From an uncultured Bacteroidales bacterium (GTDB lineage Bacteria > Bacteroidota > Bacteroidia > Bacteroidales > CAIWKO01), in contig CAIWKO010000036.1 of the NCBI GenBank assembly GCA_903913285.1, positions 1-64,000 of the forward strand: a stretch of 64,000 nt of DNA, written 5' to 3'. Every line of letters begins with the position of its first letter. The first letter of the stretch is position 1. The notes under the pieces are model-generated. The model worked only from the letters and a program-made list of their open reading frames with translations, did not search any database and was not told the DNA's origin. Below are positions 34,521-43,266 of this stretch, one piece after another. The position numbers were made by a program, and so were the translations under genes.

Positions 34521-34595
34521 TCACCTCCTTCATCATTTTATAATTAATTCCTTTGCTCCCTTTGCGAATAATATTTTTTAGTACTTTTGGGAGAG
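34521..34595 (+). promoter_or_regulatory. Promoter module before the sulfotransferase-like gene
   Basis: CACCTCCTTCATCATTTTAT and TTAATTCCTTTGCTCCC lead into the -7 element TACTTTTG (34582-34589) and GGGAGAGG. The whole is closely related to 30884-30948. The ATG follows 40 bases later at 34630. Confidence 0.68.
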
Positions 34596-34629
34596 GAAAT
34601 TATAGAATTGTGTAAAAAACTTAAACTGC

Positions 34630-36360
34630 ATGAAAAAAATATTTTTAATAATTTGTCTTTTGGCCGGTATGACCACCAATGCCCAACAATGGGGATTATA
34701 CACTTTAGTTGCACCGTCAGGTTCCAACATAGTTAACCTGGTTGACACTAACGGTTTGATTTATAAAACATGGACTTTCCCTACTACTGCCAAAACCTGC
34801 TTTTCATCATATTTGATTCATGGCGACACGCTAATCAGAACGGTAAAATATCCGGGTAATGTTCTCTCCGACGGACCCACTTCGGGCGAAGTCCAAAAAG
34901 TTGATTGGAATGGTAATGTTGTTTGGGATTTCATTTATTCTGATTCTACCACCATTCTTCACCATGATATTTGCCAAATGCCTAACGGCAATATTCTTAT
35001 GATTGCATTCGATGTTAAGAACGATTCCGAATGTTTGCAGGCAGGCAGTTCTGTTGACAGCGTGGGTTATGTAAGGTATTCAGATAAAATTATTGAAGTT
35101 CGCCCTACCGGACCCACCACAGGAACTATCGTTTGGCAATGGAAGTTGTGGGACCATTTATGCCAGCACTTCGACCCTTCGAAGGATAATTATGTTTCGT
35201 CAATAGCTGCCAATCCTCAATTATTTAATTTTAATCACTCCGTTAAACTTGATTATTTACACATGAATGGAATTGATTACAATGCAGCTCTCGATCAGAT
35301 AACATTTAGTTCGCGTTCATTTTTTGAGATTTATGTTATTGACCATAGCACCACAACAGCAGAGGCTGCCGGACATACAGGCGGAAATTCAGGGCATGGC
35401 GGTGATATATTATACAGGTGGGGAAACCCTGCCGCTTATGGAGTTGCCGGCACTGCTATATTCAATGGTGTTCACGATGCACATTGGGTTCCTGCCGATA
35501 ATCCATATTTCCCTAACTATTTATGCGGATTTAATAATGCGGGAGGCGTAGGTGGTAATTCAGCCATTGATGTTTTTCTGCCTCCTTATAATGGATATAA
35601 TTATGATTTAACACCCGGAACGGCTTGCGCACCTTCAACGTATTCATGGGTTTATAATGCCAATTATTCAAATCATAGTGATGGCAGTTCGCAGCAGTTG
35701 CCAAACGGTAATTCATTAATGTGTCTTTCTGATAATGATACAATTATTGAAGTTGATTACAGTGGACATATATTATGGTCATATAAAGCCACCAATGTAA
35801 CACCTAAAGCGTACCGTTATTCCAATTGCTATGTCAGAGGTCCCGTAGCAAGTGCAAATGCTTCAACAACTCAAATATCAAGTGGCTCTCCAATAACTCT
35901 TAATTCTTCAGCAACCTCAGTTACCGAAACCAACCCGAATTATACGTATTCATGGTCGTCGGTTCCGGCAGGGTATACATCTTCGGTACAAAATCCAGAC
36001 TTATCCCCAACCTCTACAGCTACCTACATAGTTACAATTACCAATACTACATTGGGCTGCTACGACACCGCATCAGTAACTGTTAATGTGGGAAACAGCG
36101 GGATCATCGGACAGGATAATACAAAAGATGCACCTGAGATATATCCCAATCCCACGAATGGAAAGGTTTATCTAAGCGAAGTTTTCAAAGGAGTTGACGA
36201 CCTACAGATAATGTGCAGAAATGCTGATGGAAAAACAATATTGAATATTACGAATACTTCAACAATAGATTTTTCGGGCTTCCCCAGCGGGATTTATTAT
36301 TTAACTATAAGATATGGAAATTCAAAAACGATGGATTATAAGGTTGTAAAAACAAAATAA
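34630..36360 (+). CDS. T9SS-secreted arylsulfotransferase (ASST)-like protein
   Basis: 576 residues with a signal peptide (about 1-18, MTTNAQ). Residues ~20-400 follow the ASST-type propeller: NIVNLVDTNGLIYKTWTFP, GEVQKVDWNGNVVWDFIY, HHDICQMPNGNILMIAFD, KIIEVRPTGPTTGTIVWQWKLWDHL, HSVKLDYLHMNGIDYNAALDQITFSSR and GDILYRWGNPAAYG. Enzymes of this family transfer sulfate between phenols, and a His in the HxD/N region is catalytic. An Ig/PKD-like module (about 410-490) and a type A T9SS sorting domain (IYPNPTNGKVYLSEVF ... YYLTIRYGNSKTMDYKVVK) follow. Many Bacteroidetes ASST-like proteins have no proven activity. Confidence 0.88.
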   Translation: MKKIFLIICLLAGMTTNAQQWGLYTLVAPSGSNIVNLVDTNGLIYKTWTFPTTAKTCFSSYLIHGDTLIRTVKYPGNVLSDGPTSGEVQKVDWNGNVVWDFIYSDSTTILHHDICQMPNGNILMIAFDVKNDSECLQAGSSVDSVGYVRYSDKIIEVRPTGPTTGTIVWQWKLWDHLCQHFDPSKDNYVSSIAANPQLFNFNHSVKLDYLHMNGIDYNAALDQITFSSRSFFEIYVIDHSTTTAEAAGHTGGNSGHGGDILYRWGNPAAYGVAGTAIFNGVHDAHWVPADNPYFPNYLCGFNNAGGVGGNSAIDVFLPPYNGYNYDLTPGTACAPSTYSWVYNANYSNHSDGSSQQLPNGNSLMCLSDNDTIIEVDYSGHILWSYKATNVTPKAYRYSNCYVRGPVASANASTTQISSGSPITLNSSATSVTETNPNYTYSWSSVPAGYTSSVQNPDLSPTSTATYIVTITNTTLGCYDTASVTVNVGNSGIIGQDNTKDAPEIYPNPTNGKVYLSEVFKGVDDLQIMCRNADGKTILNITNTSTIDFSGFPSGIYYLTIRYGNSKTMDYKVVKTK

Positions 36361-36429
36361 AGATTGTGAAAATTTGTGGAATTATTTTCTAAAATATATT
36401 TTTATTCTTTTTTAATTTCACTAAACTCA

Positions 36430-36473
36430 CCTCCTGTTTTGATGAATAACAATTTTTACTACCTTTGGGAGAG
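36430..36473 (+). promoter_or_regulatory. Promoter module before the SGNH hydrolase gene
   Basis: CCTCCTGTTTTGATGAATAA leads to the -7 element TACCTTTG (36460-36467) and GGGAGAGC. It is related to 32340-32376. The ATG at 36504 follows 36 bases later. Confidence 0.68.
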
Positions 36474-36503
36474 CAATTTGCCATTGAACTTAATTAACAC
36501 CCC

Positions 36504-37202
36504 ATGAAAACCTTTATCGTTTTAGTTTTTATGATGATATCGTTAAATAGCATTGCTCAGGTGGCGCAATCAAATGCCGACTGGGCAAATCTGAAAAAAT
36601 ATGCAACCAAAAATCAGCAACTAAAACCTCCGGCCAAAGGCGAAAACCGTGTGGTTTTTATGGGAAACTCCATCACCGAATTTTGGAGAATTACCGACAG
36701 CGCTTTTTTTATAAAAAATAATTATATCGACCGGGGTATAAGCGGACAAACCACCCCGCAGATGCTTATGCGTTTCCGCCCCGATGTGATCGACCTGAAA
36801 CCTGCTGTGGTGGTTATACTGGCCGGCATCAACGATATAGCCGAAAACACCGGGCCCATTACGTTGGAAAATATATATGGCAACATCATCTCTATGGTTC
36901 AGTTGGCATGTGCAAACAATATCAAAGTAGTGGTTTCGTCCGTACTTCCGGCAAACAACTTTCCCTGGCGGCCGCAGATAAAACCTGCCGAAAAGGTTAT
37001 AGCACTCAATTCGATGCTCGAAGCTTATTGTAAAACTAATAACATTGTTTATCTGGATTACTATTCCAATATAGTCGACGACCAAAAAGGACTGGATAAA
37101 AAATATACCGAAGATGGCGTCCACCCTACTCTGGCGGGTTATAAAGTGATGGAGCCCCTGGTGGAGCAAGCTATTAAAAAAGCCCTGAGTCAAAAAGAAT
37201 AA
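36504..37202 (+). CDS. Exported SGNH/GDSL-family hydrolase
   Basis: 232 residues with a signal peptide (1-19, SLNSIAQ). The SGNH blocks are present: FMGNSITEFW (nucleophile Ser56), RGISGQTTPQML (block II Gly), LAGINDIAENTG (block III Asn), and DGVHPTLAGYKVM (block V Asp and His). The family includes acetyl-xylan and other carbohydrate esterases, lysophospholipases and rhamnogalacturonan acetylesterases. The GNSI form is usual for Bacteroidetes carbohydrate-type esterases. It begins an apparent operon with the genes at 37240 and 37992 (gaps of 37 and 14 bases). Confidence 0.9.
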   Translation: MKTFIVLVFMMISLNSIAQVAQSNADWANLKKYATKNQQLKPPAKGENRVVFMGNSITEFWRITDSAFFIKNNYIDRGISGQTTPQMLMRFRPDVIDLKPAVVVILAGINDIAENTGPITLENIYGNIISMVQLACANNIKVVVSSVLPANNFPWRPQIKPAEKVIALNSMLEAYCKTNNIVYLDYYSNIVDDQKGLDKKYTEDGVHPTLAGYKVMEPLVEQAIKKALSQKE

Positions 37203-37239
37203 AGCTGATGAAATTTACAACCCTGAAAACTTCAAGCCT

Positions 37240-37977
37240 ATGAAAAGAAAATTCTTTATGTTTTGTGTACTCTTTTCACTGACAGTTGGTTTAAAAGCCA
37301 CCACCTGGTTTCCGTCCAAACACACCTGTCCGATCTGCAAACATGAAAACGAATATCAGGAAATTGGCAGCTATGGCGGCTACATCTACCAATGGGAATC
37401 GAAATATCAGTATGTTTATTGGCCGCTTACCGACTCGCCGTCGGTTTATTGCTGTCCCGATTGTTATTTTTCGGCCTATATGTGGGATTTCGACAGTATT
37501 CCGGTCAACAAGACCGATACCATCAGGGCATATCTTGCAACCATAAAACGTGATGAAAAATACAAAACCTATCTCGAAATACCCATGATCACGCGCCTTG
37601 AGATCGCCGAAAACATATACAAGATGCTGGGCCGCGACACGGAGTTCTGGTGCAAGTTCTACCGTGTGATGGGATATCATTACGATGAAGACAAAAATGC
37701 AGCCAGAGCCAGGGAAACACGTCTGAATTCGCTGAGTCTGGCCCGGCAAATGCTATCAGATACATTATATTCGGGACAAGAAAAGGAAAACTTTTTTATA
37801 ATGGCAGCCATGTATAATTTTACCGGGCAAAAAGATAGTGCTATGGTGTATCTTGGCAAAGCAGATGCAAAGGAATATAGGAACAAAGCCTGGAAAGAAG
37901 AAAACCTGAAAGGCTTTAACGATTATTTGAAAGGATTGATAAGCCAATACAAAGAATTACTTAAAAAAGAAGATTAA
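37240..37977 (+). CDS. Exported DUF2225-like zinc-binding protein
   Basis: 245 residues with a signal peptide (about 1-20, VGLKA). Residues 29-78 carry CPIC (Cys30, Cys33) and CCPDC (Cys71, Cys72, Cys75) around WESKYQYVYWPLTDSPSVY. This resembles the DUF2225 metal-binding head, normally found in cytoplasmic proteins. The rest is helical (RLEIAENIYKMLGRDTEFWCKFYRVMGYHYDEDKNAARARETRL) and TPR-like, as in DUF2225 proteins. A periplasmic version is unusual. The role is unknown; it is the middle gene of a three-gene unit starting with the SGNH hydrolase. Confidence 0.78.
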   Translation: MKRKFFMFCVLFSLTVGLKATTWFPSKHTCPICKHENEYQEIGSYGGYIYQWESKYQYVYWPLTDSPSVYCCPDCYFSAYMWDFDSIPVNKTDTIRAYLATIKRDEKYKTYLEIPMITRLEIAENIYKMLGRDTEFWCKFYRVMGYHYDEDKNAARARETRLNSLSLARQMLSDTLYSGQEKENFFIMAAMYNFTGQKDSAMVYLGKADAKEYRNKAWKEENLKGFNDYLKGLISQYKELLKKED

Positions 37978-37991
37978 CGAAACGGCAAGCA

Positions 37992-38474
37992 ATGAAAGCA
38001 TTTACGATTATTGTAACACTGTTGTTGGGGTCTTTTATGGGAAAGGCTCAGGATACCGTTTCCTATATAAAATATGCCCCCTGCATGTTTTATATTGATC
38101 TTCCGGCCGGTATGGAGATGAGCAAAATGAATGAGTCCAGTCCGGATTATTGCGATTATGAAGTAAAACTAAAGGACGGTTATGTAATAATGGAGCTGCA
38201 TTCGCTGCTCAATACGCGATACGACCTGATCACCCTTCAGGAATTTTACGATGCAGGCCTCAAATCGGATGAATTGGATATTACGTATAAAATGCTGGCT
38301 TCAAATTATTTTGTCATATCAGGCATCGATAAAAAGAACGGGAATATAGTTTACTGGAAAAGAGTTGTTGGCAAGTTCTTTATCAGCGATATGGATATCG
38401 AATACGATAAGAGCAGAAAGGCCGATATTGAACCCTATATCGGACATATCTCGAAGTCATTTACAGGTGATTAG
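37992..38474 (+). CDS. Hypothetical exported protein
   Basis: 160 residues with a signal peptide (about 1-19, LGSFMGKAQ). The mature part (FYIDLPAGMEMSKMNESSPDYCDYEVKLKDGYVIMELHSLLNT ... NIVYWKRVVGKFFISDMDIEYDKSRKADIEPYIGHISKSF) is a compact alpha/beta domain. It resembles the small exported proteins that fold like a PsbP/MOG1 sandwich, a similarity inferred from pattern only. Third gene of the SGNH hydrolase unit, 14 bases after the DUF2225-like gene. No terminator is obvious in the 106 bases before the convergent membrane protein gene. Confidence 0.72.
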   Translation: MKAFTIIVTLLLGSFMGKAQDTVSYIKYAPCMFYIDLPAGMEMSKMNESSPDYCDYEVKLKDGYVIMELHSLLNTRYDLITLQEFYDAGLKSDELDITYKMLASNYFVISGIDKKNGNIVYWKRVVGKFFISDMDIEYDKSRKADIEPYIGHISKSFTGD

Positions 38475-38580
38475 AACTTGTTACTTAAACTAACAATAGA
38501 TAGGTGCTGTTGGCGTCATTTCTGCTTAATTAAGCTCAGCAGAATCACCGATGATCTGCCGCCCCTGCTGTATGCTGCTG

Positions 38581-40170
38581 CTAATAGCTTCTTTCGATAT
38601 AATAATGATAACTTTCTTTGGTAACAACCGGCAGGTTCTTCACCTGAATACAAACTTCCTTATAGGCCAGATAATCGGCATAATTCCATGATTGCCAGCT
38701 TTTGAAGGGATATTCGAACGTGAACCGGGTAAGTTTATCCTCGAGCAGGTATAAATAATTGGTCTTGAAGCTTTGAATGTTATACTCTGAATAAACATAC
38801 TCGTGACTATAATAGTCGTTCACAAAGGGATAATCCAGCAATTGATAATTCGCCAGCAAAACAGGCAGCACGTTATCGGGCATGCACACCATATAATCCC
38901 TGTGAAAATAGCCCTGCGATGAATGCTGGACATTATATACGGCAATAAAGCGGTTCCAGTTGAACGTGGTCATCAGGCATAATCCGCAAAAGATGAACAG
39001 CACATTTTTTCGCAACAAATAATACGCCGATTTGCGCTTATAGATCTTGATAAAAACGGTGATAAGCCCAAACATCACGGCAAGCAGAAAAAAGAATATG
39101 CCGATGCGCAGATATGCCAGATTAAAGTTTTGGATATACCGAACCGTGCGCATGCCAACCGATGTGGCGACAACCATATTCTGGAACAACCATATATAAA
39201 CCAACACTTTCAGGGTCTTTGCTTTTGAGTAGTAGTTCAGGTTTTTTCTGAAGAACAGCAATACCATTGTAATGGATAATAGAATAGTGAATATCAGGAT
39301 AAAAGTGCCGTTATGAACAAAAGGTTTCAGATAATCGCCGTTCCAGACAAAGTCGAACCAAACCCATTTGACATCAATAACGTTGAATATCAGAATGAGA
39401 ATATTCAACAATAACATAAGAGCCACTCCAAACCTGTTTTCGTTTCGCAGCTTGCGTGCCGGAAATCTTCGTTTCATTATCGGTTTTCTTCTTTTTCTGT
39501 AAATGTTGTCATTCGAACCCGAATCAAGGTTTCCGAAAAAGTTATTTGCAATTCTTATACAAAATACCGTGCAAACAAGTGCACCCAGTATAAACAGATG
39601 AATGTTCAAAAAGCTAATTTGCTTTATTGCGTTCCAAAGATTGTTGAAGAAGTTACCGAATATTTTGTTCACCAGATCATTAAAAACCGGATTTGATGAA
39701 GCAAACAAGGTAGTGAACAGTATTAAAACAAGCACTATCAGTAGAATTGCCAAACTTATTCTGGATCGTTTTGATTTCGTCACCCCGGTATTTCTGAAAA
39801 ATAGAAATGGTCCTGCAAAAAATTTGGGAACCGATAAGCCGAATATTACCATGGCATGCAGAAAACCATAAACAAGCGAGCGTATCTTAGACGCATGTAT
39901 CAGGCCGCACAAAAACACCAGCGAAATAATGTTCATGCATATCGCCAGTGCCGAATTGAAATACACCGTAAAAAACGAAGTCACCATCCAGCCTGTAAGC
40001 ACTATATAAAACAATAAGCCTGGTCTGTCAGCTTTTCTGAAAACAAATGATATGATAAGCACATAAATCCCAAATAAGGGCAAATTCAGTCCGATGCTCT
40101 GACCGTCGAAAAGATATGCACACCAGAAACCACCAATAATTACCGAAATTATTTTCAGAAGATTTTTCAT
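38581..40170 (-). CDS. DUF4173/DUF4153-like polytopic membrane protein
   Basis: 529 residues with about eleven hydrophobic segments, the first acting as an uncleaved anchor (LKIISVIIGGFWCAYLF). The DUF4173 pattern appears as SLAILLIVLVLILFTTLFASSNPVFNDLVNKIF, then ATSVGMRTVRYIQNFNLAYLRIGIFFFLLAVMFGLITVFIKIYKRKS, and the C-terminal soluble segment. The last ~110 residues (NVQHSSQGYFHRDYMVCMPDNVLPVLLANYQLLDYP) are not membrane-embedded. The family function is unknown. It is monocistronic and its start faces the plus-strand gene at 40399 across a 228-base gap. Confidence 0.82.
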   Translation of the reverse strand: MKNLLKIISVIIGGFWCAYLFDGQSIGLNLPLFGIYVLIISFVFRKADRPGLLFYIVLTGWMVTSFFTVYFNSALAICMNIISLVFLCGLIHASKIRSLVYGFLHAMVIFGLSVPKFFAGPFLFFRNTGVTKSKRSRISLAILLIVLVLILFTTLFASSNPVFNDLVNKIFGNFFNNLWNAIKQISFLNIHLFILGALVCTVFCIRIANNFFGNLDSGSNDNIYRKRRKPIMKRRFPARKLRNENRFGVALMLLLNILILIFNVIDVKWVWFDFVWNGDYLKPFVHNGTFILIFTILLSITMVLLFFRKNLNYYSKAKTLKVLVYIWLFQNMVVATSVGMRTVRYIQNFNLAYLRIGIFFFLLAVMFGLITVFIKIYKRKSAYYLLRKNVLFIFCGLCLMTTFNWNRFIAVYNVQHSSQGYFHRDYMVCMPDNVLPVLLANYQLLDYPFVNDYYSHEYVYSEYNIQSFKTNYLYLLEDKLTRFTFEYPFKSWQSWNYADYLAYKEVCIQVKNLPVVTKESYHYYIERSY

Positions 40171-40350
40171 TGCAATAAATTTTACTTGAAAACGATTAAA
40201 TTCGGGATAAATTGTAGCAAGAAGTTAATAAGCAGAACATTAATATGACATTATTTTTAATTCGCTGAAAAATTGAAATCTATTATGATATCTGTTAAAA
40301 AGCTGTTTACTATTTATTGAAAAAACAATCCCACACAAATCAAAAATTTG

Positions 40351-40358
40351 TAATTTTG
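40351..40358 (+). promoter_or_regulatory. TAnnTTTG promoter of the alpha-oxoamine synthase gene
   Basis: TAATTTTG, 41 bases before the GTG at 40399, matches the -7 element. It lies in an AT-rich gap with no other recognised feature. Confidence 0.6.
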
Positions 40359-40398
40359 CCGCATCAGAAACTTAATGTTCAATTAAAATCATACAATT

Positions 40399-41646
40399 GT
40401 GGACTTATTTGAAAAAATACTAAAAAACTACGGACCTTTAGGTCAATACTACAAACAAGGTCATGGATACTTCTTTTTTCCGAAACTCGAAGGAAGAATT
40501 TCGAACAAAATGATATTTCGCGGTAAAGAACATCTTTGCTGGAGTTTAAACAATTATCTCGGCCTGGCCGATCATCCCGAAGTACGTAAGACCGATGCCG
40601 AAGCAGCTGCCGAATGGGGTTTTGCAACTCCGATGGGCGCCCGTATGATGTCGGGACAAACCGATTATCACGAAAAACTGGAACGCGACCTCGCTGCTTT
40701 CGTTCATAAAGAAGCCGCTTATCTGCTCAACTTTGGATATCCCGGCATGGTTTCTATCATCGATGCTTTGGTCGATCGTCACGATGTTATTGTATACGAT
40801 TCTGAAGCTCACGCGTGCATTCTTGATGGTTTGCGTCTGCACATGGGTAAACGTTTTGTATATCCTCACAGTAATATGGAAGCTTTGGAAAAGAACCTCG
40901 AACGTGCTACCAAACTGGTTGAACAAACCGGTGGCGGTATCTTGGTCATCACCGAAGGCGTTTACGGTATGGTTGGCGACATTGCCAAACTGAAAGAGAT
41001 AGTTGCCATGAAACAAAAATTCAATTTCCGTTTGCTTGTTGACGATGCTCACGGCTTTGGTACTATGGGAGCCACGGGTGCAGGCACAGGCGAACATTGC
41101 GGTGTGCAGGACGGAATTGATATCTACTTTGCCACATTTGCAAAAGCTATGGCTATGATAGGTGGTTTTGTTGCTTCCAAAAAAGAAGTGATCGATTATC
41201 TGCACTACAACATGCGTTCGCAGGTATACGCCAAATCGATGCCGATGCCGTTAGTTATTGGTGCTATGAAACGCCTTGAACTACTCAAGAACAGCCCCGA
41301 ATTGCGCGAACAGCTATGGAAAATAGTTCATGCTCTGCGCGACGGTTTGCGTGCAAAAGGTTTCGACATGGGTGTTGCCGAATCACCTGTTACTCCGGTA
41401 TTCCTGAAAGGAACTTTGCCCGAGGCAACACAATTGGTTTACGATTTGCGCGAAAACTATAACATATTCTGCAATGTGGTAATTTATCCTGTTGTTCCCA
41501 AAGGCGTGGTGATGCTTCGTTTAATTCCAACCGCTTCGCATACCATGGATGATGTGAACTACACCATCGATTGTTTTGCCAAAGTAGCCGAAAAACTTAA
41601 GAACAACGAGTATTCTCAAACAGAATACGCCCCGATAAACGAATAA
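40399..41646 (+). CDS. Alpha-oxoamine synthase-type PLP enzyme
   Basis: 415 residues, GTG start. The fold type I alpha-oxoamine synthase motifs are present: SLNNYLGLADHPEV, YDSEAHACILDG (His138 stacks on PLP), VITEGVYGMVGD, LLVDDAHGFGTMG (Asp215, His218) and FATFAKAMAMIGGF with Lys249 as the Schiff-base lysine. The family includes serine palmitoyltransferase, cysteate acyltransferase for sulfonolipids, 2-amino-3-ketobutyrate CoA ligase and AONS. Many Bacteroidetes carry this exact subtype (N-terminal MDLFEKI, PMGARMMSG). A role in sphingolipid or sulfonolipid base synthesis is plausible, but the substrate is not shown. It is followed by a strong terminator. Confidence 0.88.
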   Translation: MDLFEKILKNYGPLGQYYKQGHGYFFFPKLEGRISNKMIFRGKEHLCWSLNNYLGLADHPEVRKTDAEAAAEWGFATPMGARMMSGQTDYHEKLERDLAAFVHKEAAYLLNFGYPGMVSIIDALVDRHDVIVYDSEAHACILDGLRLHMGKRFVYPHSNMEALEKNLERATKLVEQTGGGILVITEGVYGMVGDIAKLKEIVAMKQKFNFRLLVDDAHGFGTMGATGAGTGEHCGVQDGIDIYFATFAKAMAMIGGFVASKKEVIDYLHYNMRSQVYAKSMPMPLVIGAMKRLELLKNSPELREQLWKIVHALRDGLRAKGFDMGVAESPVTPVFLKGTLPEATQLVYDLRENYNIFCNVVIYPVVPKGVVMLRLIPTASHTMDDVNYTIDCFAKVAEKLKNNEYSQTEYAPINE

Positions 41647-41665
41647 TAATTCGGATACGAAATAA

Positions 41666-41704
41666 AAAGAGGCTGTTGTTTTTGAAACAATAGCCTCTTT
41701 TATT
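41666..41704 (+). terminator. Strong bidirectional-type terminator
   Basis: The stem AAAGAGGCTGTTGTTT pairs with AAACAATAGCCTCTTT (41666-41700) around a TTG loop with one G-T wobble. TTTTATT lies on the plus side, and TTTTTATTTC is on the minus side. It serves the gene at 40399 and probably the convergent gene at 41723. Confidence 0.88.
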
Positions 41705-41722
41705 ATGAGAATACTTCTTATG

Positions 41723-42115
41723 CTATTTCTTAATAATAAAAATCATAGCTCCAAGCTTATAGTTACTACCATCCGGGCAAATGCAGTTAATGTCTTCAAA
41801 AAATATCTTCTGCCCGTCTATCGATTTTTTTATATATTCAATTGCATGTGCAGATAACTTGTTTCCTGTGCAATATTCTGAAACAAGATCTTGGTTTTCG
41901 TTCACCAGCAAAGTGCATGTGAACTTTGAAACTGTACATCCGGCTAGGCTAACTGTCAGGGTTCCGTTTATCAGAAAATCTCTGGTAACTTCTCCCCCTT
42001 TCATAGTTCCAATCATTGTATAAACATCACTTTTAGAAGCATCAATGCTTTGTGCTTTCGCTCCGGCAAATGCTGTTAAAAACAGCAGTATAAAAATCGA
42101 AATGTACTTTTTCAT
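41723..42115 (-). CDS. Exported protein resembling a lone GldM C-terminal domain
   Basis: 130 residues with a signal peptide (about 1-22, AGAKAQ). The mature part (VSLAGCTVSKFTCTLLVNENQDLVSEYCTGNKLSAHAIEYIKKSIDGQKIFFEDINCICPDGSNYKLGAMIFII) matches the pattern at the end of the T9SS/gliding protein GldM: a strand pair, then G-N-x-L-x-x-x-A-x-x-x-I-K, G-x-x-I-x-F-x-D-I, and G-P-D-G-like. Here, however, the domain is free, without the helical and other beta domains. It might act as an accessory or decoy to the secretion motor, or be an independent beta-sandwich. Two cysteines (Cys-Ile-Cys) replace the usual K-x-x-G. Confidence 0.65.
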   Translation of the reverse strand: MKKYISIFILLFLTAFAGAKAQSIDASKSDVYTMIGTMKGGEVTRDFLINGTLTVSLAGCTVSKFTCTLLVNENQDLVSEYCTGNKLSAHAIEYIKKSIDGQKIFFEDINCICPDGSNYKLGAMIFIIKK

Positions 42116-42141
42116 AATTGTAATTTTGTTTAGTTTGATAA

Positions 42142-43251
42142 TTAAAACTCAAAATTAAAGCCTTTTATATTCAACTCGTTCATTAAAAACTTGATTTCTT
42201 TCTGCAAAGCATCATTCAACGGAACGCCTTTATCTTTGCGGTCTAACCAAACAATATATTCTTTCTCTCCTGCGGTGAAAATGCGGTTATGTCCCGGCAT
42301 TTTTTTCGAAGCACGCAGTTCGCGCAGAATGTTGCCAGTGGTATGTTTAAATTCTTCGGGGTCAACAAAAGCATTGATGTCGATAGCAATAAAGAAATGC
42401 CCCAGAGGATACGGAACTTTCTTCCCGTTCTCGAAACCCATCAGCATTTTCATATAGCTGCCGCTTTGCAATGCTGCTGAAAGAATTTCAACAACGGTAG
42501 CATAGCCATAGCCTTTATATCCTGCGGTTTCCTCTCCTATTCCTCCCAAAGGTGTCAGAGCAGCTTTTTCAGCAATAAGGTCTTTCAATATCTCTTGCGC
42601 ATCGGTCTTTGATTCACCGTTCTCGTCAATAACCCATCCTTTCGGAACCGTTTTTCCGGCACGTGCATATAATTCTATCTTTCCGCGCTGGCTTACCGAG
42701 GTAGCGCAATCGAGCATAAAAGGAAACTCTTCGTCGGTAGGCATTGCAAAGGTGAGCGGATTGGTGCCCAGCATGTTTTCTACTCCATATGTAGGTGCTA
42801 TCGACGGACGTGCATTCGTGCCCGAAATGCCGATCATATTTTCTTTGGCAGCCATCAGTGCATAATATCCTGCAATACCAAAGTGCGTTGAATTGCGAAC
42901 AGCCACCATACCCATACCGAATTTCTTTGCTTTATCAATGGCCATTTGCATCGAGCGTTTGGCAACCACGTGTCCCATGCCGTTATGTCCGTCTACCACT
43001 GCAGTTGTCGGACTTTCGCGTATAACTTCAAATTCGGTAACAGGATTTAATATTCCGTCTTTTATACGATCATAATAGATCGGTTTCAATCGGTTAAAAC
43101 CGTGCGAATCAATACCCAGTTTATCGGCAGTAATCAATACATCGGCAACAATCCGGGCATCATCAGTCGGAACGCCGCTGCCAATCAGCACATCAACCAT
43201 AAATTGCTCCATGGTAGCAAAATCAATATAAGTTACGTTATCTTCGATCAT
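42142..43251 (-). CDS. Ldh-type malate/lactate-like dehydrogenase
   Basis: 369 residues of the LDH/MDH2 (type-2 malate/L-lactate dehydrogenase) oxidoreductase family. Visible motifs: DKLGIDSHGFNRLKPIYYDRIKDG (catalytic His in D-S-H-G), VVDGHNGMGHVVAKRSMQMAI, VRNSTHFGIAGYYALMAAKENMIG, NPLTFAMPTDEEFPFMLDCATSVSQRGKIELYAR, and GGIGEETAGYKGYGYATVVEI. The enzymes use NAD(P)H to interconvert 2-oxoacids and 2-hydroxyacids (malate, lactate, ureidoglycolate, or 2,3-diketo-L-gulonate). The substrate is not determined. It is 15 bases upstream of the stop of the DUF2141 gene's reading direction, and may belong to the same minus-strand unit. Confidence 0.9.
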   Translation of the reverse strand: MIEDNVTYIDFATMEQFMVDVLIGSGVPTDDARIVADVLITADKLGIDSHGFNRLKPIYYDRIKDGILNPVTEFEVIRESPTTAVVDGHNGMGHVVAKRSMQMAIDKAKKFGMGMVAVRNSTHFGIAGYYALMAAKENMIGISGTNARPSIAPTYGVENMLGTNPLTFAMPTDEEFPFMLDCATSVSQRGKIELYARAGKTVPKGWVIDENGESKTDAQEILKDLIAEKAALTPLGGIGEETAGYKGYGYATVVEILSAALQSGSYMKMLMGFENGKKVPYPLGHFFIAIDINAFVDPEEFKHTTGNILRELRASKKMPGHNRIFTAGEKEYIVWLDRKDKGVPLNDALQKEIKFLMNELNIKGFNFEF

Positions 43252-43266
43252 AATATCAGTTAGTTA

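Noticed and set aside
40546-41205. A 219-codon open frame opposite the alpha-oxoamine synthase gene.
   Set aside because: The sense strand has all catalytic motifs of a PLP enzyme, so the antisense frame is a shadow.
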